Source: Leucobacter weissii
GTDB lineage: Bacteria > Actinomycetota > Actinomycetes > Actinomycetales > Microbacteriaceae
Direction of reading: 5' to 3'
Length of the DNA stretch: 64,000 bases
Assembly: GCF_017565745.1 (NCBI RefSeq)
Contig: NZ_JAGDYM010000004.1
Coordinates: 372,001-436,000, forward strand
How positions within the stretch are numbered: the stretch's first letter is position 1; each line of letters starts with the position of its first letter. The position numbers were made by a program, and so were the translations under genes. The notes below the pieces were generated by a model that saw nothing but the letters and a program-made list of their open reading frames with translations, was not told the DNA's origin and did not search any database. This document shows positions 24,807-33,994 of the stretch, in pieces.

Positions 24807-25583
24807 TCAGAGCCCCAGCCTGGCACGGAGCCGCTGGAAGAGCCCGGGCTTGCGCGCGGGGGCGGCGGGCGCGGGCGCCGGCGCGGCCGGGGTCACGAAG
24901 GCCGCCGTGTCGCGAGGCGCCGCGATCCGCAGGGTGTTCATGAGGCTCAGGGCGTTGATGAGCGCCCGCGTCGCGTGGAGCGATCGGTCCGAGAAGCCCG
25001 CGAGCTCCTCGACCGTGAACATCCCGTTGGCGAGCATGGCGGCCTGCCGCATGTCGTCGAGCTCGGGATTGATCGTCGTGAGGTTCGGCCAGCGCTGCAG
25101 CCGGTAGAGGTCGTCGGGCTGCAGCCACGGGGCGAGGCGGTCGGCGAAGGCCTCGCGGCTGATCCTCCAGAGCAGCCCGTCGAGATTCCGGCCCTGCGAC
25201 TGCGCGGCGAGATCGCTCGGCGAGAAGGTGATGCGCACGTTCGCGGGTATGGCCGGCAGCGAGGCCGGTTCGTCGTCCCAGACGTAGCTCTGCTCGAACG
25301 TGTCCACCGTGATCGTGGACTGCTCGGCGATCCCGATGCGAAGGGCGACCGCCTCGCGGCTGACCAGCGCGGAGTGCAGCGCGAAGGCCACCCCCGCCCA
25401 TCCGGTCTCCGGGGCGTCCGGATGGTGGCGGCTCGGCAGGTCGAGTGACGCGACGGGCCGCCCCCAGTCGAGGTTGCCGCGCGTCTCCTGCGTCCATTGC
25501 GCCCCGTCCCAGCGGCGCAGGGAGAGGCGTCCCTCCGGATCCGGGTACCAGCCATCCGCGACGCGCTGGTTGGTGTCGATCAT
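24807..25583 (-). CDS. DUF2510-domain protein of the pilus/GTPase cluster
   Basis: The 258-residue protein begins with a DUF2510 motif (WYPDPEGRLSLRRWDGAQWT, about residues 12-31), a short module found at the N-terminus of actinobacterial membrane-associated proteins. The middle part (about 60-215) has alternating strands and helices that I cannot place. It includes a helical LRRL-type stretch (ADRLAPWLQPDDLYRLQRWPN). The C-terminus is an Ala/Pro linker and a basic tail KPGLFQRLRARLGL. There is no transmembrane helix. As the first gene of the GTPase/Roadblock operon it is a candidate effector or scaffold; no function is claimed. Confidence 0.72.
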   Translation of the reverse strand: MIDTNQRVADGWYPDPEGRLSLRRWDGAQWTQETRGNLDWGRPVASLDLPSRHHPDAPETGWAGVAFALHSALVSREAVALRIGIAEQSTITVDTFEQSYVWDDEPASLPAIPANVRITFSPSDLAAQSQGRNLDGLLWRISREAFADRLAPWLQPDDLYRLQRWPNLTTINPELDDMRQAAMLANGMFTVEELAGFSDRSLHATRALINALSLMNTLRIAAPRDTAAFVTPAAPAPAPAAPARKPGLFQRLRARLGL

Positions 25584-25984
25584 GTGGGCTCCGACGAAGT
25601 CTGTAGGGGCGGACGGGGAAATGCGGCATCGTTCGACGCGTTCTCGGGCGACCGCCTCATCCGTATCCTCGGGCCGACCCCCGTCCCCGGGGCCCCGTTC
25701 GGGGCCTCGGAGCCGAGGACTGCCGCCGGTCCGCGAACGAGAATCCGGAGCCGCTTACCGTTCACTGTAGGCATCCGGGACCGCCCCGTGCGGAGCCGGA
25801 TTCCACCGCCCCGGGGATATCACCCATCAATATCATCCTGACGATCGCTTTCCGGCGGCCGTTCCCGCGGCGCCGGTGCGTATTCGGGCGTGCCGCTCCC
25901 CGTCGCGCGGGAACCCGCCACTAAGATCTGGTTCTGGGGGAAAGGGTCCGGGTTCTTCATGCCCGGCGAATAGGGGAGGACGTA
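25584..25984. other. divergent intergenic region between the GTPase operon and the LuxR-type regulator
   Basis: About 400 bases without a gene separate two divergent units. The right part holds TAAGAT at 25922-25927, a plausible -10 box for the regulator, then a leader of about 50 bases with GGGGAGG at 25973-25979. The region around 25810-25850 is AT-richer than its surroundings and may contain the promoter of the GTPase operon. I see no tRNA, repeat array or conserved operator. Confidence 0.4.
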
Positions 25985-26071
25985 ATGGACGGGCATGGTC
26001 GTGCCGGCTGCGATTCCGATGCGGACAGAGAGTGGCCGCACGGCGTTCTCCGCTCAGACCGCCATGCGTGA
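25985..26071 (+). CDS. possible 28-codon leader ORF overlapping the regulator start
   Basis: An ATG at 25985 sits five bases after GGGGAGG, the best ribosome site here. It opens a 28-codon frame that stops at 26071. The stop overlaps the ATG at 26064, which is in frame with the LuxR-type regulator. This layout could couple regulator translation to a leader peptide. Alternatively the ribosome site serves one of the regulator starts at 25995 or 26001. Codon use does not decide. Confidence 0.3.
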   Translation: MDGHGRAGCDSDADREWPHGVLRSDRHA

Positions 26072-28571
26072 CGCTCCGTCCCCCGAAGCCTCCGGGTACC
26101 CCTCGGCACCGGCGCTCAGACGAGCCGAGTATCCCTCCGAGCGCGTCTGGCAGCGCCACTTCGCCGGCGGGCCGTCCCTCCCCGAGATCCGACGGCCGAA
26201 TCTGATTCGCCGCGCGCTCGACGCGTCGGTGCGTTGGGCGTCCGTCAGCGGTGCCCCCGGCACGGGACGAACGACCCTGCTCAACCAGATCTGCGCGGAG
26301 CTCGCTCTGGAGGGGGAGAGCTTCCACGCGTTCTGGACCGCGCGGCGCGCCGGCGTCGCCTATGACGCCCTCTTCCGCGGAGGTTCGCGGGGTCTCGCGG
26401 GGCTGGCGCGGTGGCTCGACCTCCGGGCCGCGGAGAACCCGAGCGGAACCTTCACCGTGCTGATCGACGACTTCGACCTGCTGGCCCCCGCCACGCACCA
26501 AGCCGCGCTCGAGGCTCTGCTCGAGGCTGTTCCGCGGCTCCGGGTGGTCACCACGACGATCGACCCGCTGTCCGCCGCGTCGATCCGTCTCGACGATCGC
26601 CGCTTCATGCAGTTTCCCGCGGACGCGCTCCTCTTCAGCTACGAGGAGACCAGGGATCTCTGCGACCTCGTGCTGGAGCGCGCCACCTCCCGGGAACCCC
26701 GGGGAGCCCGACGGCTGACCGAGGACGAGATGCGCGCGGTGTTCGTCGCCACCAGGGGCTTCCCGCTCGGCGTCGCCCTGGCCGTGGACCGCATCGCGGA
26801 GCTCGGCGAGTGGAGCGAGGCCGTGTTCGCCCAGCAGATGCAGGCGGTGTTCGCGCATATTCTGCGGATCCAGTCGCTCGCCCACCGGCGCTCGGGGTTC
26901 TCCGAGCTGATCGAGACGTTCTCGCTCATGCCGAGATTCACCCTCCAGCACATCGCGATCTGCCTTCCCGGGATCGCCCCGGACGCCGTCGAGGCGCTCG
27001 AGGCCTTCCCCGCCTGCGACACGCGTCATCAGACCAAAGCCGGCGAATACGTCTGGTCCGAGGAGTTCTGGCACGCGGCGGTGCAGCGGAACAGCATGAA
27101 GACCCTCGCCCGACGCGAGCTCGCGGTGAAGCTCTATGAGAGCAACGAGGTGGGCGCGGCGTTCGAGCAGTGGTTCCTGGCCGGAGATCTCGCGCAGGCG
27201 GAGGCGGTTCTCCGCGCTCGATTCCTCACCGTGTACGAGACGCTCTCTCCCGAGGTCGCACGCGGCGTGCAGGAGGCCTCTTCGGCCAGGCTCAGAGACT
27301 TCCCGCTGCTCAGGGCGGTGCAGATGCTGCTGGATCCGCACGCCTCGAGGGAGGATCTGCGCGTGTGCGCAGAGAATCTGAGCAAACTCGGTGCGAAGCA
27401 GAGCGCGACGGCGCCGATGATGCTCGCGGTCCGGGCTGCCGTGCTCGCGCGAAAGCGGCTCGTCGTCGCGGCCAGGGAGCAGGCCGAACGGGTGCTGCGG
27501 GAACTCGAGCGTCCGCTCGAGGAGGAGCCGGACGACCAGACGCTCTTCTCGCGGGCCGAGGCCGCGCTGACGGCCACGCTCGCGCTCTTCGCCTGCGGAA
27601 CGATTCCGCACGGTATGGTCTCGCTGCCGCACGCCGGTGGATCCGTGTTCCTCGGCTACCGCCGGCTTCTGGCGCAGCAGCTGCTGGATCGCGTCAGACG
27701 GGCGCCGACGCTCCCGGAGCCCATCCGGCGGCTCCCCGAGCCCTACAGCTACCGGGCGCTGATCTTCTCCGGCGCCACCTGCGTGCGCGAGGCCTCCGCC
27801 ATGGAGAGGGTGGACCGGGCCTTCGACGACGTGCTCGGCGCCGTCCGCCGGGACGCCCCCGCCGAGGGGTCGCTCATGGCCGACATCCGCGGTGCGAGCG
27901 GGTATCCGCGCATCTTCGGCACGTTCGTCGAGGGCCTCGGCAAGCTGCTCAGCGGCAACCTGGAGGGCGCGATGGAGACGGCCTACCGTGCGGAGGCCCC
28001 CGAGCCGTCGGCGACGGTGCTCCGCGCGATCGTGCTCCTCGCGTCGGGACGCGAGCGCGACGCCCTTTCGCAGATCGAGAGCATCGAAGACGGCTGGGGC
28101 GAACGCGTGGAAGCCGACAGATCGGTGCTGCGGGCCAGCGCCAGGCTGCGATGCGGCCGTCTGGAGTCGGCCCGGATGGCGCTGCTGCAAGCCGAGCATC
28201 TGCCGCAGACCGCACTGGTCCAGGCGCTGACGTATCTCACCCCCTCGGACGTCGACGACCTGGTCGCCCTGGTCCCGAGTTTCGGCCCTCTGCGCACGGC
28301 CGCGACGCTCGCGGGCGCGCTCGGCTCCGGCGAGACCCTCGGCGAGGGGAACGAGTTCCAGGCGCTGACCGATCGCGAGCGCCTGGTGCTGGAGGAGCTG
28401 CGTGAGGGGCTGAACACCCGTGAGATCGCGGAGAAGCACTTCTTGAGCATCAACACGGTGAGGACGCATGTCCGGTCGATCGGGAAGAAGCTGGATGCGA
28501 GCGGGCAGGCCGAGATGCTGCGCCGGGCGGAGCAGCTGATGATCTTCCAGCGGCCGCTGGCGATCGGATGA
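25995..28571 (+). CDS. LuxR-family (LAL-like) ATPase transcriptional regulator
   Basis: The longest form has 858 residues. An N-terminal AAA/STAND-type ATPase shows GAPGTGRTTLL near residue 82, where Arg replaces the Walker A Lys. Walker B is TFTVLIDDFDLL near 155. A long alpha-helical TPR-like middle follows. The C-terminal LuxR helix-turn-helix (about 790-850) reads LTDRERLVLEELREGLNTREIAEK and then SINTVRTHVRSI. Proteins of this layout (MalT/LAL) sense a ligand and bind DNA as oligomers. The extent uses the ATG at 25995; the GTG at 26001 and the ATGs at 26019 and 26064 are alternatives. It is divergent from the pilus-linked GTPase operon and may control it. Confidence 0.85.
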   Translation: MVVPAAIPMRTESGRTAFSAQTAMRDAPSPEASGYPSAPALRRAEYPSERVWQRHFAGGPSLPEIRRPNLIRRALDASVRWASVSGAPGTGRTTLLNQICAELALEGESFHAFWTARRAGVAYDALFRGGSRGLAGLARWLDLRAAENPSGTFTVLIDDFDLLAPATHQAALEALLEAVPRLRVVTTTIDPLSAASIRLDDRRFMQFPADALLFSYEETRDLCDLVLERATSREPRGARRLTEDEMRAVFVATRGFPLGVALAVDRIAELGEWSEAVFAQQMQAVFAHILRIQSLAHRRSGFSELIETFSLMPRFTLQHIAICLPGIAPDAVEALEAFPACDTRHQTKAGEYVWSEEFWHAAVQRNSMKTLARRELAVKLYESNEVGAAFEQWFLAGDLAQAEAVLRARFLTVYETLSPEVARGVQEASSARLRDFPLLRAVQMLLDPHASREDLRVCAENLSKLGAKQSATAPMMLAVRAAVLARKRLVVAAREQAERVLRELERPLEEEPDDQTLFSRAEAALTATLALFACGTIPHGMVSLPHAGGSVFLGYRRLLAQQLLDRVRRAPTLPEPIRRLPEPYSYRALIFSGATCVREASAMERVDRAFDDVLGAVRRDAPAEGSLMADIRGASGYPRIFGTFVEGLGKLLSGNLEGAMETAYRAEAPEPSATVLRAIVLLASGRERDALSQIESIEDGWGERVEADRSVLRASARLRCGRLESARMALLQAEHLPQTALVQALTYLTPSDVDDLVALVPSFGPLRTAATLAGALGSGETLGEGNEFQALTDRERLVLEELREGLNTREIAEKHFLSINTVRTHVRSIGKKLDASGQAEMLRRAEQLMIFQRPLAIG

Positions 28572-28629
28572 GCCCTCCGGCGTCTGGTCGTAGGGCCCGG
28601 TCGTGTCGGCCCGCGCGAGCCGCAAGGAG

Positions 28630-28635
28630 TAGACT
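28630..28635 (+). promoter_or_regulatory. -10 box upstream of fdxA
   Basis: TAGACT lies about 35 bases before the fdxA start. It leaves a short leader with the ribosome site AGGAAAGG at 28655-28662. Confidence 0.5.
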
Positions 28636-28670
28636 GTTCTGACGCCCGCAGACCAGGAAAGGCAGGCGCA

Positions 28671-28991
28671 GTGACCTATGTGATCGCGCTCCCGTGCGTG
28701 GACGTGAAGGATCGCGCATGCGTCGACGAGTGTCCGGTCGACTGCATCTACGAGGGGGAGCGCTCGCTCTACATCCACCCGGACGAGTGCGTCGACTGCG
28801 GCGCCTGCGAGCCGGTCTGCCCGGTCGAGGCCATCTACTACGAGGACGATCTGCCGAGCGAGTGGGCCGAGTACTATACGGCGAACGTCGATTTCTTCGA
28901 CGAGATCGGTTCGCCCGGCGGCGCCGCGAAGGTCGGCGCCTACGATTTCGATCATCCCATCGTCGCGGCGCTGCCGCCCCAGGGCGAGTAG
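28671..28991 (+). CDS. fdxA: ferredoxin FdxA, 7Fe type
   Basis: A 106-residue electron carrier. The N-terminal cysteine set [17 protein letters not shown] fits a [3Fe-4S] cluster plus the fourth cysteine of the other, and [15 protein letters not shown] holds the [4Fe-4S] site. The rest ([22 protein letters not shown]) is the actinobacterial FdxA tail. It may feed P450s or other oxidoreductases. GTG start with AGGAAAGG upstream. It is followed after seven bases by dapC, a pairing seen across Actinobacteria. Confidence 0.95.
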   Translation: MTYVIALPCVDVKDRACVDECPVDCIYEGERSLYIHPDECVDCGACEPVCPVEAIYYEDDLPSEWAEYYTANVDFFDEIGSPGGAAKVGAYDFDHPIVAALPPQGE

Positions 28992-28998
28992 GGTCCTC

Positions 28999-30144
28999 GT
29001 GCCGACGCTCAGGGATCCGCTGCCCGACTATCCGTGGGACACGATGGCCCCGTTCATCGAACGGGCGCGCCGCCACCCGGGCGGAGTCCTCGACCTGTCG
29101 ATCGGATCCCCGGTCGATCCCACCCCCTCGGTGGCTCGCGAGGCGCTCGCCGCCGCCGCGGAGGCGCACGGCTACCCGGCGACCGCCGGCGCGGCGGACC
29201 TGCGCGAAGCGATCTCGGAGTGGACGCTTCGTCGGCGCGGGGTGACGGTCGCCCCCGACGCCGTGCTGCCGACCATCGGCTCCAAGGAACTCGTCGCGCT
29301 GCTGCCGCTGCTGCTGGGGATCGGCCGGGGCGAGGCGGTCGTGCATCCGCGGATCGCCTACCCCTCGTACGCGATGGGCGCGGCGCTCGTGGGGGCGGAG
29401 TCGGTCGCGGCCGACGACCCGGGGGAGTGGCCGGCCGGCACGCGGCTGGTGTGGGTCAACTCGCCGTCGAATCCCGACGGCCGCGTGCTCGGCGTCGCCG
29501 AGCTGCGCTCCGCGGTCGCGCGAGCGCGTGAGCTGGGCGCCGTGATCGTGGGCGACGAGTGCTACGCGGAGTTCGGCTGGGAGGCGCCGTGGGATATCGA
29601 GCGGATCCCCTCGATCCTCGACCCCCGCGTCGTCGGCGACGATCATCGCGGGGTGCTCGCCGCCTACTCGCTGAGCAAGCAGTCCAATCTGGCGGGGTAT
29701 CGCGCCGCGTTCGTCGCCGGGGACGCCGAGCTGATCGCCTCGCTGCTGCGCGTGCGCAAGCACGCGGGCCTGATCCCCCCGGCTCCGGTGCAGGCGGTGA
29801 CGGCGGCGGTGCTCGGCGACGAGGCGCACGTCGACGCGCAGCGCGAACGCTATCGCGCGCGCCGCGCCCTGCTGAGGCCCGCGCTCGAGGCCGCCGGCTA
29901 CCGCATCGACGGCAGCGAGGCGGGTCTCTACCTGTGGGCGACCCGCGGCGCCGACGCCTGGGAGAGCGTCGCCGAGCTCGCCGAACTGGGCATCGTGTCC
30001 GGGCCCGGGCACTTCTACGGCGTGCACTCGCCCCAGCACGTCCGCCTCGCGCTGACCGCGAGCGACCCGGTGATCTCGGCCGCCGCGGAGCGGCTGAGCC
30101 TCGCCGCCGCGCGTTCGAGCCAGGCCGCAGACGGCCCGGCCTGA
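28999..30144 (+). CDS. dapC: succinyldiaminopimelate transaminase
   Basis: DapC makes N-succinyl-LL-2,6-diaminopimelate using glutamate and PLP in the lysine/peptidoglycan pathway. The 381-residue class I/II aminotransferase opens DPLPDYPWDTMAPFIERA, typical of actinobacterial DapC. It carries the substrate motif NSPSNPDGRV and the PLP lysine in YSLSKQSNLAGYRAAF near residue 227. GTG start. It works with dapD and dapE encoded 2-4 kb downstream. Confidence 0.93.
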   Translation: MPTLRDPLPDYPWDTMAPFIERARRHPGGVLDLSIGSPVDPTPSVAREALAAAAEAHGYPATAGAADLREAISEWTLRRRGVTVAPDAVLPTIGSKELVALLPLLLGIGRGEAVVHPRIAYPSYAMGAALVGAESVAADDPGEWPAGTRLVWVNSPSNPDGRVLGVAELRSAVARARELGAVIVGDECYAEFGWEAPWDIERIPSILDPRVVGDDHRGVLAAYSLSKQSNLAGYRAAFVAGDAELIASLLRVRKHAGLIPPAPVQAVTAAVLGDEAHVDAQRERYRARRALLRPALEAAGYRIDGSEAGLYLWATRGADAWESVAELAELGIVSGPGHFYGVHSPQHVRLALTASDPVISAAAERLSLAAARSSQAADGPA

Positions 30145-30256
30145 GCGCTCGGGGCGCGGCCGAAACCCGCTCACGGGGGACGGAAGAACTTCGATATCGA
30201 GATACTTTTCGGCGGCGGGAAGCCGCGAGGTTGCCGAAAACCGGTGCTCGTGTCGC

Positions 30257-30262
30257 TAGACT
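30257..30262 (+). promoter_or_regulatory. -10 box upstream of gltA
   Basis: TAGACT lies 65 bases before the gltA start, with TTGCCG at 30231-30236 as a loosely spaced -35 candidate. The intervening leader carries GAGGAG before the GTG. Confidence 0.5.
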
Positions 30263-30327
30263 GACGAGGTGGCAGGCGTCTCATCGGACGCTGGACACGC
30301 ACACCCGACCCCCACGAGGAGACGACT

Positions 30328-31638
30328 GTGACCGAATCGACGGCGTTCGAATCAACATCGGGCCGGAACGGCACCGCCAAGCTGACAGTGAGCGGGAGCG
30401 AGGTGGAACTGCCGCTGCTCGCCGCGACCGATGGCCAGCCGGCCATCGACGTGAGCGCGCTGACCAAGCAGACCGGCTACACCGCGCTGGACTACGGATA
30501 CGTGAACACGGCCTCGACGAAGTCGTCGATCACCTACATCGACGGCGACGCCGGGATCCTGCGCTACCGCGGCTACCCCATCGAGGAGCTCGCGGCCAAG
30601 TCGACCTTTCTCGAGGTGGCCTACCTGCTGATCTACGGCGAGCTTCCGAGCGCGGACGAGCTCGCGGCCTTCGACGGCGAGATCCGCAGGCACACCCTCC
30701 TGCACGAGGACATGAAGTACTACTTCGAGGGAGTGCCGCACACCGCGCATCCGATGGCGGTGCTCTCGGGCGGCCTGCAGACGATGTCCACCTACTACGA
30801 GGACTCGCTCGACACCGCGGTGCCCGAGTTCGTCGAGGTCAACACGATCCGCCTGCTCGCGAAGCTGCCGGTGCTCGCGGCCTACTCGCACAAGAAGTCG
30901 ATCGGCCAGGCGTTCCTCTACCCGAACAACGATCTCGGCTTCGTCGAGAACTTCCTGCGGCTGAACTTCGGCAACAAGGCCGAGAAGTACGTCATGAACC
31001 CGGTGCTCGTCGACGCGCTCGACAAGCTCCTGATCCTCCACGCGGATCACGAGCAGAACGCCTCGACCTCGACCGTGCGCCTCGTCGGTTCGACGGGCGC
31101 CAACATGTTCTCCTCCGTGTCGGCAGGCATCAACGCCCTCTCGGGCCCGCTGCACGGCGGTGCCAACGAGGCGGTGCTCGACATGCTCGGCCAGATCCAG
31201 GAGAGCGGTCAGGGCGTGCGCTCCTTCGTTGAGCGGGTGAAGAACAAGGAGGCGGGCGTGAAGCTGATGGGCTTCGGGCACCGCGTCTACAAGAACTACG
31301 ATCCCCGTGCGCGCATCGTCAAGGAGAGCGCCGGCCGCGTGCTGAGCGAGCTCGGCGTCAACGATCCGCTGCTCGCGCTCGCGCAGGAGCTGGAGCAGAT
31401 CGCCCTCGAGGACGACTACTTCAAGGAGCGCCGGCTCTACCCCAACGTCGACTTCTACACGGGCGTCATCTACAAGGCGATGGGCTTCCCGACCCGCATG
31501 TTCACGGTGCTGTTCGCCATCGGCCGCCTGCCGGGCTGGATCGCGCAGTGGCGCGAGGCCCGAGAGGATCGGCAGACCAAGATCGGCCGGCCCCAGCAGC
31601 TCTACATCGGATCGCCGGAGCGCCATCTCGACCGCTGA
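30328..31638 (+). CDS. gltA: citrate synthase
   Basis: The first TCA-cycle enzyme, condensing oxaloacetate with acetyl-CoA. The 436-residue protein is the type II (hexameric, NADH-sensitive family) length. Catalytic histidines lie in LILHADHEQNAST (near residue 235) and in GFGHRVYKNYDPRA (near 311). The Asp of the triad is in YPNVDFYTG near 369. GTG start with GAGGAG upstream. It stands alone, ended by a 15-bp hairpin. Confidence 0.96.
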   Translation: MTESTAFESTSGRNGTAKLTVSGSEVELPLLAATDGQPAIDVSALTKQTGYTALDYGYVNTASTKSSITYIDGDAGILRYRGYPIEELAAKSTFLEVAYLLIYGELPSADELAAFDGEIRRHTLLHEDMKYYFEGVPHTAHPMAVLSGGLQTMSTYYEDSLDTAVPEFVEVNTIRLLAKLPVLAAYSHKKSIGQAFLYPNNDLGFVENFLRLNFGNKAEKYVMNPVLVDALDKLLILHADHEQNASTSTVRLVGSTGANMFSSVSAGINALSGPLHGGANEAVLDMLGQIQESGQGVRSFVERVKNKEAGVKLMGFGHRVYKNYDPRARIVKESAGRVLSELGVNDPLLALAQELEQIALEDDYFKERRLYPNVDFYTGVIYKAMGFPTRMFTVLFAIGRLPGWIAQWREAREDRQTKIGRPQQLYIGSPERHLDR

Positions 31639-31683
31639 GCGGGTGAGCGCGGCCCCCTCCCTCGATTCGCTAGGCGACGAGAA

Positions 31684-31731
31684 GCACCCTCCGCGACGAG
31701 AATGATGCTCGGCACCCGTCGCGGAGGGTGC
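31684..31731. terminator. bidirectional terminator hairpin between gltA and dapD
   Basis: GCACCCTCCGCGACG (31684-31698) and CGTCGCGGAGGGTGC (31717-31731) make a perfect 15-bp stem with an 18-base loop. It lies between the convergent ends of gltA and dapD. Confidence 0.75.
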
Positions 31732-31812
31732 CCCTCGTGCCGGAGCACCGTTCTCGCGGCAGCACATCCGGACCCGACGCACGCTGCCACCGGCCGAGGG
31801 GAGAGCGAGCGC

Positions 31813-32769
31813 TCAGGCGTGCAGCGCCTCGTTGAGGGCGATGCCGGCGCCCGTGCGCGGGAGCGCCTCGACGGCGCCGGTCGCGGAGTTGCGGCGGAAC
31901 AGGAGGCTCGGAACTCCCGAGAGGTCCGCGGCCTTCACCTCGACCGCCGCTCCGCCCGACGCCTCCGTGCCGTGGGGCAGCCGCACCTTCGTGCCCGCGG
32001 TGACGTAGAGGCCCGCCTCGACCACGGTGTCGTCGCCGATCGAGATGCCGACGCCCGAGTTCGCCCCCAGCAGCGCGCGCTCGCCGATCGAGATGCGCTG
32101 GGTCCCGCCCCCGGAGAGCGTGCCCATGATCGAGGCCCCGCCGCCGATGTCGGATCCGTCGCCCACCACGACGCCCTGGGAGATGCGCCCCTCCACCATC
32201 GAGGCGCCCAGCGTGCCCGCGTTGAAGTTCACGAAGCCCTCGTGCATCACCGTCGTGCCGGGGGCCAGATGCGCGCCCAGGCGCACGCGGGCCGTGTCCG
32301 CGATACGCACGCCGCGCGGAACGACGTAGTCGGTGAGCCGCGGGAACTTGTCGAGGCCGGCCGCGGTGATGCCCGCGCGGCGGAGGATCGGGAGGCGCCG
32401 GGCGTAGTCCTCCGGCAGCAGCGGGCCGGCCGTGGTCCACGCGACGTTCGGCAGCACGCCGAAGATCCCGTCGAGGTTGATGCTGTTGGGCCGGACGAGG
32501 CAGTGCGAGAGCAGGTGCAGGCGGAGGTAGGCGTCCGCAGTGCTCGAGGCGGGGGCGTCGAGGTCGATCTCGATGTCGACGAAGCGCGACTCGACGTCGC
32601 GGAGCTCGTCGCGCCCGAGCAGCGATTCGAGCTCGGCCGGCGCGATGTGGGGATCGTGCCCGCTCGGACGCGCGCCCAGCCGCGGCGCCGGGAACCAGGC
32701 GTCGAGGGTCGTTCCGTCGGCGGCAGTGGTCGAGAGGCCCTGGGCCCAGGCTGCGCGTGTCTCAGTCAT
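31813..32769 (-). CDS. dapD: 2,3,4,5-tetrahydropyridine-2,6-dicarboxylate N-succinyltransferase
   Basis: DapD succinylates tetrahydrodipicolinate in the lysine/diaminopimelate pathway. The 318-residue protein is the actinobacterial form. It has an alpha/beta N-domain (about residues 1-130), then a left-handed parallel beta-helix of hexapeptide repeats ([25 protein letters not shown] to [18 protein letters not shown]). ATG at 32769 follows a TACTGT box by seven bases; a longer open frame to 32997 overlaps dapE antisense and is rejected. Divergent from dapE with a 19-base gap. Confidence 0.94.
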   Translation of the reverse strand: MTETRAAWAQGLSTTAADGTTLDAWFPAPRLGARPSGHDPHIAPAELESLLGRDELRDVESRFVDIEIDLDAPASSTADAYLRLHLLSHCLVRPNSINLDGIFGVLPNVAWTTAGPLLPEDYARRLPILRRAGITAAGLDKFPRLTDYVVPRGVRIADTARVRLGAHLAPGTTVMHEGFVNFNAGTLGASMVEGRISQGVVVGDGSDIGGGASIMGTLSGGGTQRISIGERALLGANSGVGISIGDDTVVEAGLYVTAGTKVRLPHGTEASGGAAVEVKAADLSGVPSLLFRRNSATGAVEALPRTGAGIALNEALHA

Positions 32770-32788
32770 AACGACTACAGTAGTGGGG
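32770..32788. promoter_or_regulatory. shared bidirectional -10 element for dapD and dapE
   Basis: TACAGT (32776-32781, + strand) ends seven bases before the dapE ATG at 32789. On the - strand TACTGT (32782-32777) ends seven bases before the dapD ATG at 32769. The two hexamers overlap by five bases inside the near-palindrome CTACAGTAG. Both genes should give leaderless mRNAs from one melted region. Confidence 0.65.
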
Positions 32789-33904
32789 ATGAGCGCGGAC
32801 CTGTTGAACGTGGACGCCGGCCCGGTCGAGCTGACCCGGCAGCTGTGCGACATCCCCTCGGTCTCGGGCGACGAGCGTCGGATCGCCGACGCGGTGGAGC
32901 GGCTGCTGCGTGATCGCGCCCCCCACCTCCGGATCATCCGCGACGGCGACACGATCGTCGCGCGCACGGAGCTCGGACGGGATCGACGCGTGGCCATCGC
33001 CGGTCACCTCGACACCGTCCCGGTCAGCGCGAACGCGCCCGTGCCCGGCGGCGCCAATCTGCCGGTGCGCGACGGGCGCGACGCCGAGACCGGCGAGGCG
33101 CTGCTCTGGGGGCGCGGCACGGTCGACATGAAGGCCGGGGTGGCGGTGCAGCTGGCCCTCGCGGTGGAGCTCGCCGACCCCGCCGTCGATCTGAGCTGGG
33201 TGTGGTACGACCACGAGGAGGTCGCCTCGGAGCTGAGCGGGTTGGGCCGGGCGATGCGCCACCACCCGGCGCTCTTCGAGGCTGACTTCGCGATCCTCGG
33301 CGAGCCCTCCAACGGCACGATCGAGGGCGGCTGCAACGGCACGCTCCGGGCGCGGGTCGTGCTGCGCGGCAGGCGAGCGCACTCGGCCAGGGCCTGGATG
33401 GGTCGCAACGCGATCCACCGCGCCGGGGAACTCCTCGAGCGCCTCGCGCGGCACGAGCCCGAGCGCATCGTGGTCGACGGGCTCGAGTACCGGGAGGGCC
33501 TCAACGCGGTGAGCATCGAGGGGGGAGTGGCCGGCAACGTGATCCCGGATCACTGCGCCTTCGAGGTGAACTACCGCTTCGCCCCCAGTCGCAGCGTCGA
33601 GCAGGCCGAGGCGGTCGTGCGGGCGTTCTTCGCCGATGCCGACGAGGTGCGCATCGTGGACCGGGCTCCGGGCGCCCGGCCGGGCCTGGACGCGCCGCTC
33701 GCCCGCGGTTTCGTGGACGCAGTCGGGCGGGAGCCGGCCGCCAAGCTCGGATGGACCGACGTGGCGCGCTTCTCCGCGCTCGGGGTGCCCGCCGTGAACT
33801 TCGGGCCGGGCGATCCGCTCCTCGCCCACGCCGACGACGAGCGGGTGCCCGTCGCGCAGATCGTCGACAGTCATGCGGCGCTGAAGGCCTGGCTCACGCG
33901 CTGA
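32789..33904 (+). CDS. dapE: succinyl-diaminopimelate desuccinylase
   Basis: DapE removes succinate to give LL-diaminopimelate. The 371-residue M20 metallopeptidase-fold enzyme shows metal ligands in [24 protein letters not shown] (bridging Asp), and WYDHEEV with catalytic and ligand Glu. A dimerisation domain follows (about residues 180-290, [15 protein letters not shown]). The start at 32789 comes from the -10 element; upstream in-frame codons are antisense to dapD. Confidence 0.95.
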   Translation: MSADLLNVDAGPVELTRQLCDIPSVSGDERRIADAVERLLRDRAPHLRIIRDGDTIVARTELGRDRRVAIAGHLDTVPVSANAPVPGGANLPVRDGRDAETGEALLWGRGTVDMKAGVAVQLALAVELADPAVDLSWVWYDHEEVASELSGLGRAMRHHPALFEADFAILGEPSNGTIEGGCNGTLRARVVLRGRRAHSARAWMGRNAIHRAGELLERLARHEPERIVVDGLEYREGLNAVSIEGGVAGNVIPDHCAFEVNYRFAPSRSVEQAEAVVRAFFADADEVRIVDRAPGARPGLDAPLARGFVDAVGREPAAKLGWTDVARFSALGVPAVNFGPGDPLLAHADDERVPVAQIVDSHAALKAWLTR

Positions 33905-33994
33905 TCCGCGGCGTAACCGGGAGGCACCCGCCTCGCGCTGCCCGCTCCGGGCCGATAAAATGGAGGGGACCGAATAGAACTCTGAGGAGGCGTC

